From the NCBI RefSeq assembly GCF_003254525.1, contig NZ_QFYS01000011.1, positions 57,752 to 121,751 of the forward strand: 64,000 bases of DNA, read 5' to 3'. The position numbers were made by a program, and so were the translations under genes. The notes under the pieces are model-generated. The model did no database searches and had not been told where the DNA came from. It saw only the letters and a program-made list of their open reading frames with translations. This stretch comes from Phenylobacterium kunshanense (lineage in GTDB: Bacteria; Pseudomonadota; Alphaproteobacteria; Caulobacterales; Caulobacteraceae). Shown here one piece after another: positions 58,416 through 64,000 of the stretch (position 1 is its first letter; every line of letters begins with the position of its first letter).

Positions 58416-61292
58416 GGAGGTCGCGCCGGCGGCGGCTGAGCTGCCCGCCGGCACGACCATCAGCTTGAACGCCGCCTCGGGCTTCAGGAGAGCCTCGGCG
58501 GCGCGCTTCACATCCGCGGGGCTGACCTTCTCGGTGCCCGGCAGGATCTGGCGGATGACGTCGAGCCTCCGCGGATCGGCCTGCGCGCCCGAGAGCTCGC
58601 TCACCCAATAGCTGTTGGTCTGCTGGGCCCGATGGAGGCCCTCCAGGCGCGGCTGGCGGGCGCGCGCCAGTTCGTCGGCGCTGACCTCGTTCCGGCGCAG
58701 ATCCTCGGCGATCTTCAGGACGGCCGAGAAGAAGTCCGGCAGCCTGTCCGGCGGCGCCTCGACGTTGGCGGCGATGTAGCCCCAGCCGGTCCAGACCAGG
58801 CTGTGCTGCGAATTGACGTCAGGCGAGTAGGTGACGCCCTGCGTCTCCCGCAGCTCCTCGGTGAGCCGGAGCTTCATGATCTCGCGCAGCACGGCCGCGT
58901 CCCGCGCGCGCTGGGGGGCGGCCCAGTAGTCGCTGGTGCCCCAGGCCACATAGCCCACCGCCTGGTCGGCGCGCCCCTTGTGGGTCAGCACCATCGGGTC
59001 CGCCCGGCCAGCCGGGAACGGGCCGCCGCGCTGCTCGGGGGGCGGAGGCTCCGGCGCCGGGCGCGGAGGCAGGGCGCCGAAGGTGGCGGCCGTCGCCGCG
59101 ATCGCCTGGTCCACCGTGATGTCGCCGACGATCACCACCTCCACCGGCCCCTGCGAGAGGCCGGGCGTCACCGCCGCCCGGACGTCGTCCAGCGTCGTCG
59201 CCGCCATCTCCTCGCGGGTGGGGAAGGTCCAGCGGCGGTCGCCGGACCGCAGGATCCCGGGCAGCTCGCGGGTCAGAACGCCGCCGACCGTGGACTCGTA
59301 CTGGTCGTGAATGGTCCGGCCGGCGGCCTTGATCCGCGCGAAGGCCGTGTCGCGCCACCCGGGCTCGGTGAGATAGGCGGCCAGGACCTGCAGCTGGACC
59401 GCGACGTCCCCGGTGCGCGTCGAGCCCGAGAGGACGAAGGCGTCATCGCCGATGTTGAAGCGGCTGCCGTAGAAGCGCGAGGCCAGCACGCGCTCCATGT
59501 CCTCGACGCCGATCTTCTCCAGCCCGCCCTCGGTCAGGGCGTTCGCGGCCCAGAACGGACTCTGGCGGTCCGCCGGCAGGCTCGACATGCCGCGTCCGGC
59601 GTTCACGCGGACCAGGACTTCGTCGTCCCGGAACGCCGTCGGCTTCACCGTCAGCCGGACCCCGTTGCGGAAGCGGACGAAGGTCGCGCCGAGGTCCTTG
59701 ACGGTGGAACGGTCCGCCACCTCTCCAGGCGGCCCGAAACGCTCATAGGGCCAGGCGATCTGCGAGGTCGCGGCGGACGGGGCGACCGCCACCGCCTGGG
59801 AGGCGGCGAGGGCGGCCAGCAGCGTCTGCTCGCCGCCCTCGATCGGTGTCGGGGAGGTCATGAACAGCAGCGGCCCCTGACCCTGGAAGACGCCCTTCAG
59901 CGCGGCGTTCACCGTCTCGGCCTTCAGGTCCTTCACCGCGGCCTCGAACCTGGCGAGGTCGTCCGCCGGAGAGGTGACGACGGTGTCGTCCGGCAGCGAC
60001 GCGAGAACTTCGCCGGCGAGATCGGACGGACGCCGGGTGGCGGCGCGGGCCGCCGCGGCCCTGAGGCTCGCCCGGAACTCCTCGATCTCGCGGTCGAGCT
60101 CCTCCTGGCGAACGCCGTACTGGACCAGCCGCCGCTGCTCCTGCTCGGCGGCGGCCAGCGCCTCGCGCCAGCGCCCCGACTCGGCGCTGACACCGATGGT
60201 GGCGAGCTGCGCCGCATGGTCCTGGTCGGCCTTGTAGGCCCCGGCGCCGAGGAACGGCGGGTCGGCGGCGCGGGCGATGGCGGAGTAGCGCCGGTTGAGG
60301 ACGGCCAGCCCGAGCGTCTCGATCAGGTCGCGCCGGCGCTTGGCGACGGTGTCCGGCTCCTTGTCGGGCGGGCTGACCCAGGCGACCTGCAGGCTCTGCG
60401 TGACGCCGGGATCCACGACCAGCGTGGCTTCGGCGGTCCGCGTGGCCACCTGTCCATGGTCGGGATCCGCCGGTCCGGGCCCGGTCGCGGCCCAATCTCC
60501 AAACGCCGAGCGGATCTTCGATTCCATGGAGTCCACGTCGAAGTCGCCTACCGCCACCAGCACGGCGCGATCGGGGCGATACCAGCGGCGATAGTAGTCG
60601 GCGATCCGGCTCGCCGGGGCCGTCTTCAGGACCTCGACGCGGCCGATCGGCAGGCGCTGGGGCAGGCGCTGCCCCTTCAGCAGGAAGTCCAGCCGCTTGA
60701 CCGTCGCCCGGTAGCTCGGGGTGTCGCGGGCACGCTCCTCGGCGAGGATGACGCCGCGCTCCCGGTCGACTGCGGCCGGATCGATGGTGAGATTGAACGC
60801 GGTCTCGCGCAGCAGCTTCAGGGAGGTGTCCACCGTCTCGGCGTCGGTCCGCGGCAGGTCCAGCTTGTAGATGGTCTCCGAGAAGCCGGTGGATGCGTTG
60901 GTGTCGGCCCCGAACGCGAGGCCCAGGCGCTCGAGGATCTTGATCATCTCGCCTTCCTTCACGTCCTTCGAGCCATTGAAGGCCATGTGCTCGAGGAAGT
61001 GGGCGAGACCGGCCTGGTCGTCGTCCTCCATGAGGGAGCCGGCGGCGAACCGAAGGCGGAGCGCGGCCTGGCCGGCCGGGGTGGCCTGCCGGCGGATGGC
61101 GTATCTCATGCCGTTGGGAAGGACGCCGAAGCGTATGGCGGGGTCGGCCTGCAGATCCGACCGGGCCTGCGGCCAGCCCACCGACGCCGCCGCCGTCGCC
61201 GACGGAGGGGCTGCGGCCGAGAGGCCCGTCGGGGCCGCGATCAGGGCGAGCGAGAGCGCGGCGGCCAGGGCGGCGCCGGGAATGCGGATCAT
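58413..61292 (-). CDS. M16-family (pitrilysin/insulinase) zinc metallopeptidase
   Basis: 959 residues from ATG 61292; frame open upstream is not supported. Signal peptide about 1-27 (ending A-A-A-P). The inverted zinc motif H-F-L-E-H-M-A-F-N-G puts His98, Glu101 and His102 as ligands/catalytic residues, with the distal Glu in G-E-M-I-K. The rest forms two M16 domain pairs (about 45-500 and 520-940). It degrades peptides in the periplasm. Its stop is inside a palindrome, and a rhomboid gene starts divergently 134 bp away. Confidence 0.92.
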   Translation of the reverse strand: MIRIPGAALAAALSLALIAAPTGLSAAAPPSATAAASVGWPQARSDLQADPAIRFGVLPNGMRYAIRRQATPAGQAALRLRFAAGSLMEDDDQAGLAHFLEHMAFNGSKDVKEGEMIKILERLGLAFGADTNASTGFSETIYKLDLPRTDAETVDTSLKLLRETAFNLTIDPAAVDRERGVILAEERARDTPSYRATVKRLDFLLKGQRLPQRLPIGRVEVLKTAPASRIADYYRRWYRPDRAVLVAVGDFDVDSMESKIRSAFGDWAATGPGPADPDHGQVATRTAEATLVVDPGVTQSLQVAWVSPPDKEPDTVAKRRRDLIETLGLAVLNRRYSAIARAADPPFLGAGAYKADQDHAAQLATIGVSAESGRWREALAAAEQEQRRLVQYGVRQEELDREIEEFRASLRAAAARAATRRPSDLAGEVLASLPDDTVVTSPADDLARFEAAVKDLKAETVNAALKGVFQGQGPLLFMTSPTPIEGGEQTLLAALAASQAVAVAPSAATSQIAWPYERFGPPGEVADRSTVKDLGATFVRFRNGVRLTVKPTAFRDDEVLVRVNAGRGMSSLPADRQSPFWAANALTEGGLEKIGVEDMERVLASRFYGSRFNIGDDAFVLSGSTRTGDVAVQLQVLAAYLTEPGWRDTAFARIKAAGRTIHDQYESTVGGVLTRELPGILRSGDRRWTFPTREEMAATTLDDVRAAVTPGLSQGPVEVVIVGDITVDQAIAATAATFGALPPRPAPEPPPPEQRGGPFPAGRADPMVLTHKGRADQAVGYVAWGTSDYWAAPQRARDAAVLREIMKLRLTEELRETQGVTYSPDVNSQHSLVWTGWGYIAANVEAPPDRLPDFFSAVLKIAEDLRRNEVSADELARARQPRLEGLHRAQQTNSYWVSELSGAQADPRRLDVIRQILPGTEKVSPADVKRAAEALLKPEAAFKLMVVPAGSSAAAGATS

Positions 61293-61426
61293 CAGATGTG
61301 CCGGGGAGTGTGCATGAACTCGGCGCACCATCGCCGGGCGGCATGGCGAGGGCAAGGCGCCGGCGGGGGCGCCGTTCAGCGCGCCCGGCGCTCGCCTCCG
61401 GCCGCGACACCCCTTACATGGGGCGC

Positions 61427-62125
61427 ATGGACGTTCTTCGTTTCGAAGCGCCGGCGCCCGGCGACCCGCGGCCACAGCACCGTGGCGGCGCCGGACATCG
61501 CCCGCCTTCGGAGCCGATGGTCAATGCGCCGTGGCCCGTCGTGGCCATGTGCCTGGCGATCATCGGCCTCTACGCCCTGCAGACCCAGGTTCCGTTCCTG
61601 GAGCCCCTCCTGGCCTTCTCCCCCGCGCGCCTGGCGATGGGGGAGACCGCCGGCCTCATCACCTCACAGTTTCTGCACGGGAACTGGGCCCACGCCCTGA
61701 TGAACGCGGCCTTCGTTCTGGCCTTCGGCGCCCCCGTCGCGCGATTCTTCGGCGGCGGCGTCTCCGGCGCCGCGATCTTCTTCGCGTTCTACCTGCTGTG
61801 CGGGATCCTCGCGGCGCTGGGGTTCGCCGCGCTGCATTGGGGAATGCCCGCGGCCATGGTGGGGGCCTCGGGCGCGGCGTCCGGACTGATGGGGGCCGCC
61901 GCGCGACTGATCGGCGGCCACGGCCGCGTCGGTCCGCTGTTCTCACAGGCGGTGACCGGAATGGGTCTCGCCTGGATCGTCGTGAACCTGATCATGGCGG
62001 TCACCGGCGGGGCGCTTATTCCCGGATCAGGCGGCGCCGGCGTGGCATGGGAGGCCCACCTCGCGGGGTTCGCCGCTGGCGTCCTCCTCATCGGCCCCTT
62101 CGGGTGGATCGCGGGGCGGCGCTGA
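61427..62125 (+). CDS. Rhomboid-family intramembrane serine protease
   Basis: 232 residues from ATG 61427; an in-frame ATG nine bases earlier (61418) is an alternative. About six membrane helices are seen. The rhomboid motifs are H-G-N-W-A-H-A-L-M-N (helix 2), the nucleophile G-A-S-G (about 145) and catalytic His in W-E-A-H-L-A-G-F (helix 6). It cleaves membrane proteins within the bilayer; substrate unknown. It reads away from the M16 gene. Confidence 0.9.
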   Translation: MDVLRFEAPAPGDPRPQHRGGAGHRPPSEPMVNAPWPVVAMCLAIIGLYALQTQVPFLEPLLAFSPARLAMGETAGLITSQFLHGNWAHALMNAAFVLAFGAPVARFFGGGVSGAAIFFAFYLLCGILAALGFAALHWGMPAAMVGASGAASGLMGAAARLIGGHGRVGPLFSQAVTGMGLAWIVVNLIMAVTGGALIPGSGGAGVAWEAHLAGFAAGVLLIGPFGWIAGRR

Positions 62126-62137
62126 CCGGCCGCTCAT

Positions 62138-62153
62138 CCCCCGCTCACGGGGG
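62138..62153 (+). terminator. Hairpin after the rhomboid gene
   Basis: CCCCCG (62138-62143) pairs with CGGGGG (62148-62153) around four bases, 13 bp past the stop. Short but GC-rich. No U-tract. Confidence 0.4.
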
Positions 62154-62230
62154 CGTGATGGCGAGCGCATTGTATCTGCTCTGAAACTGGGCGACGGTGT
62201 TATCCGAACAAATGCGAACGGAGGCGCCCG

Positions 62231-62659
62231 TTGCTGGTCTCACAGATCCTCAAGACCAAGGGTGACAGCGTCTTCACCGTGAAGCCCGCCGACTCGGTGG
62301 GCGCGGTGGCCGATCTGCTGCACTCCAGGGGCGTAGGCGCCTTTGTCGTGCTGGACGCCGAGCGCGTAGTGGGCATCGTCTCCGAGCGCGACATCGTGCG
62401 GGCGGTGGCCTCCCATGGCGGCGCGGCGCTCGAGCGCCCCGTCTCGGACTTCATGACCGCCAACGTGCTGTTCGCCGAGCCGGGCGACACGATCGATTCC
62501 GCGCTCGGCAGGATGACCGACCGGCGAATCCGCCATTTGCCGGTCTGCCGCAACGAACGGCTGGTCGGCATCGTCTCGATCGGCGACCTGGTGAAGTGGA
62601 AGATCTCGGAGGTCGAAGCCGAGGCCGACGGCCTCAAGGCCTACATCGCCGCAAGTTGA
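62231..62659 (+). CDS. CBS-domain pair protein
   Basis: 142 residues from TTG 62231 with GGAGG at about 62219-62224. Two tandem CBS domains: the first about 10-65 (V-F-T-V-K-P-A-D-S-V), the second about 75-130 (L-F-A-E-P-G-D-T-I), with S-E-R-D-I-V-R-A-V and I-G-D-L-V-K-W-K as CBS hallmarks. They bind adenosyl ligands (AMP, ATP, SAM) and act as energy sensors. No catalytic domain is attached. Probably monocistronic. Confidence 0.9.
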   Translation: MLVSQILKTKGDSVFTVKPADSVGAVADLLHSRGVGAFVVLDAERVVGIVSERDIVRAVASHGGAALERPVSDFMTANVLFAEPGDTIDSALGRMTDRRIRHLPVCRNERLVGIVSIGDLVKWKISEVEAEADGLKAYIAAS

Positions 62660-62664
62660 GACCC

Positions 62665-62680
62665 CCCTCCGGAAGGAGGG
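62665..62680 (+). terminator. Hairpin after the CBS-domain gene
   Basis: CCCTCC (62665-62670) pairs with GGAGGG (62675-62680) around GGAA, six bp past the CBS stop. It lies between converging genes. Confidence 0.4.
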
Positions 62681-62777
62681 CTGAAAGCCGGCTGCCCGCC
62701 GGCGATGGGGGCGGGGAGGGGGCAATCCCATCCTCGCCCCGCTTTCTGTCTTCGTGAGCCTCGGCGCGTCCCGACGG

Positions 62778-63221
62778 CTACATTGTGATCCGCGGGAGTT
62801 CCGGCGCGCCGGACGCCGCGGCGTCGGCGAGGCTATAGGCCTCCAGGACATCTGCCGTGGCGTCGCGTGCGCGCGCCAGGGCCTCTCGCAGCGTGCAGGT
62901 CGCCAGGTCCGCGCAGTCGACGCACTTCCGGAAACCGAGCCGCGGGGAAACACAGGGGGCGAGCGCGAGCGGGCCATCGATGATGCGAATGATCTCCGCG
63001 AAGGAGATCTCGCCCGCCGGTCGCGCCAGGACGTATCCGCCGAACTTGCCGCGGCGACTCACCACGACCTGATTGCGGGAGAGTTCCAGCAGGATCGCCT
63101 CCAGGAACTTGCGCGGCGTTCCAGCCCGCAGGGAGAGTTCGCCGGCGCTGAGCTGCATCCCGTCCGCCCGGGCGAGTTCGACGAGGGCCCGCAAGCCGTA
63201 CTTGGCCTTCTGTGAGAGCAT
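62778..63221 (-). CDS. Rrf2-family iron-sulfur-type transcriptional regulator
   Basis: 147 residues from ATG 63221 with GGAGG upstream. Winged HTH about 1-65 (S-Q-K-A-K-Y-G-L-R-A-L-V-E-L-A-R) with the R-R-G-K-F-G-G-Y wing. Four cysteines (Cys90, Cys100, Cys103, Cys109) can hold an Fe-S cluster, as in IscR, RirA or NsrR; the C-x2-C-x5-C pattern leaves the exact member open. Targets may be iron-sulfur, iron-uptake or nitric-oxide genes. It is divergent from the rRNA promoters. Confidence 0.87.
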   Translation of the reverse strand: MLSQKAKYGLRALVELARADGMQLSAGELSLRAGTPRKFLEAILLELSRNQVVVSRRGKFGGYVLARPAGEISFAEIIRIIDGPLALAPCVSPRLGFRKCVDCADLATCTLREALARARDATADVLEAYSLADAAASGAPELPRITM

Positions 63222-63324
63222 TGATCCTCCGGCTACCGTTCTGACGGGGGCGCCGGGCCGGCGCAAGGCGCGAGACGCGCGGCCCCGCGGACCATCGATC
63301 CGCGAGATTCTTTCCGCGCGCCGG

Positions 63325-63353
63325 TTGACGCGGGCCGAGCCCCCCAATAGATA
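63325..63353 (+). promoter_or_regulatory. rRNA promoter P1
   Basis: TTGACG (63325-63330), 17-bp spacer, TAGATA (63348-63353), followed by the GC-rich discriminator GCCGCCTCC. Same layout as P2 and P3. Confidence 0.6.
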
Positions 63354-63558
63354 GCCGCCTCCGCTTGAGGAGCGGGCGGCGACGGCGGGTCTTCGAGGGC
63401 GTAAGCTCTTGAAATCTTGCCAAAAACCGCCGCTCCTCGGGTGTCTGCCGCCACATCTCGGCGGCGCAGGATGCCTAGCTTCCAGCGCCGCGTCGCGATG
63501 AGGCCGGACCAGAAGATCCGGGAGACCGGGGATCGGTTCGGGTTCCGCAAGGGATCGG

Positions 63559-63587
63559 TTGACTCGGATGGAGGTGGTCACTAACCA
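63559..63587 (+). promoter_or_regulatory. rRNA promoter P2
   Basis: TTGACT (63559-63564), 17-bp spacer, TAACCA (63582-63587), then GCCGCCTCC. The -10 is weak, but the spacing and discriminator match P1 and P3 exactly. Confidence 0.55.
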
Positions 63588-63790
63588 GCCGCCTCCCGCT
63601 CGGGACGAGCACACATCGGATGGACGGCGGCGCCGGTAACAAAGCGCTTGATCTTTCGTCTGGAATGAGTAAGTTCCCGAGCCTCAATCGAATCGCTACG
63701 GACTTCGGGGGAAGCCCCACGGCAGCCCGCGGTGATTTTTGCGGCCAAATCCGGGGGTTCTCGGAATTGTCGCAAAGCTGAAAAGGCCGA

Positions 63791-63819
63791 TTGACACCGA
63801 TCGGGGCGGTCACTAAGTA
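63791..63819 (+). promoter_or_regulatory. rRNA promoter P3
   Basis: TTGACA (63791-63796), a perfect -35, 17-bp spacer, TAAGTA (63814-63819), then GCCGCCTCC. The promoter closest to the 16S gene. Confidence 0.65.
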
Positions 63820-63829
63820 GCCGCCTCCG

Positions 63830-64000
63830 CCGACCACCGGCGCAAAACAGTGGGGTCGGCCCAGGTCGATCGCGGTCTTTGACAAGTGAATAGGAAAGAG
63901 AAACGCAGGCGGCGGCGTCTTGGCGATAGGCTTTAGGCTTATCAAGTGACGTTGACTGTGACTGCGGTCTCTTGAAGACACCATGAATATGGTCGGATTT
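63830..64000 (+). other. Leader of a 16S rRNA operon (16S gene starts beyond the window)
   Basis: The sequence from about 63872 has a boxA-like antitermination element (GCGGTCTTTGACA, 63872-63884) and ends ...GGTCTCTTGAAGACACCATG..., which I recognise as typical of alphaproteobacterial 16S leaders. No mature 16S sequence (AGAGTTTGATC) occurs before the right edge, so only leader is present. Between P1 and P3 (63354-63790) I see no gene. Confidence 0.7.

Noticed and set aside
58632..61700. 1022-residue plus-strand frame over the M16 peptidase gene
   Set aside because: Shadow frame; the minus-strand gene has an intact zinc motif and signal peptide.
63475..63984. 169-residue minus-strand frame over the rRNA promoter region
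   Set aside because: It crosses three promoter repeats and the 16S leader; composition is not protein-like.
1..64000. CRISPR arrays, IS elements or prophage
   Set aside because: No regularly spaced direct repeats with unique spacers, no transposase or integrase, and no phage structural genes were seen.

Overview
The window is a GC-rich stretch (roughly 70 % by eye) of an alphaproteobacterial chromosome, almost certainly Caulobacterales and most like Phenylobacterium or Caulobacter. That is an inference from gene content and signals: a perfect CtrA-type site (TTAA-N7-TTAA), an alphaproteobacterial SOS box (GTTC-N7-GTTC), several TonB-dependent receptors, an ABC permease fused to an M1 aminopeptidase, and a 16S rRNA leader of the alphaproteobacterial type at the right edge. 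There is no prophage, IS element, CRISPR array or plasmid backbone; nearly all of it is ordinary chromosome with a slightly accessory patch at about 52.8-55.4 kb.

Layout. 0-12 kb: aspartyl protease and GH84 hexosaminidase (minus), a saccharopine-dehydrogenase-like reductase, a DUF559 cassette between direct repeats, radC with an SOS box, DUF6958, the ABC/aminopeptidase exporter with its ATPase, map, sfsA and a CinA-type molybdopterin-binding protein. 12-22.6 kb: orphan ParA, SDR and enoyl-CoA hydratase pair, hybrid histidine kinase, TonB-dependent receptor with a Tat-exported PLP enzyme, purU, sodB and a glycine-zipper/SH3 protein. 22.7-32.5 kb: tRNA-Leu(UAA), a double-HTH regulator, a secreted TPR-CHAT protein, a LuxR regulator divergent from a TonB receptor / acyl-CoA dehydrogenase / MerR operon, and a small HisKA_2 kinase.

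32.6-46.8 kb: a coupled operon (thiolase, two tiny proteins, D-aminoacylase-type amidohydrolase), a secreted alpha/beta hydrolase, an NTF2-like protein, a five-module lipoprotein (redoxin, cytochrome c, PHM-like copper monooxygenase, two EF hands), both methylmalonyl-CoA mutase subunits, a three-part fusion ending in a glycosyltransferase, and a nitronate monooxygenase. 47-52.7 kb: an OprP-type porin behind a Pho box, a 14-TM drug exporter, phoH with a terminator-bearing leader, gamma-carbonic anhydrase and enoyl-CoA hydratase. 52.8-64 kb: a Pro-rich repeat protein, small hypotheticals among degenerate dispersed repeats, a DUF3667 membrane protein, a GMC oxidoreductase, an M16 peptidase, a rhomboid protease, a CBS-domain protein, an Rrf2 regulator, and three tandem rRNA promoters leading into an rrn operon that starts just past the window.

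Taken together the genes suggest an aerobic heterotroph that degrades acyl-CoA intermediates (two enoyl-CoA hydratases, acyl-CoA dehydrogenase, thiolase, methylmalonyl-CoA mutase), takes up large substrates through TonB receptors, and carries much peptidase capacity. The most interesting items are the five-module copper/heme lipoprotein, the hydrolase/Rossmann/glycosyltransferase fusion, the sodB leader hairpin, the phoH leader or small RNA, and the cis-regulatory sites (SOS, Pho, CtrA, triplicated rRNA promoters). All functions are inferred from sequence reading alone; no database search was run.
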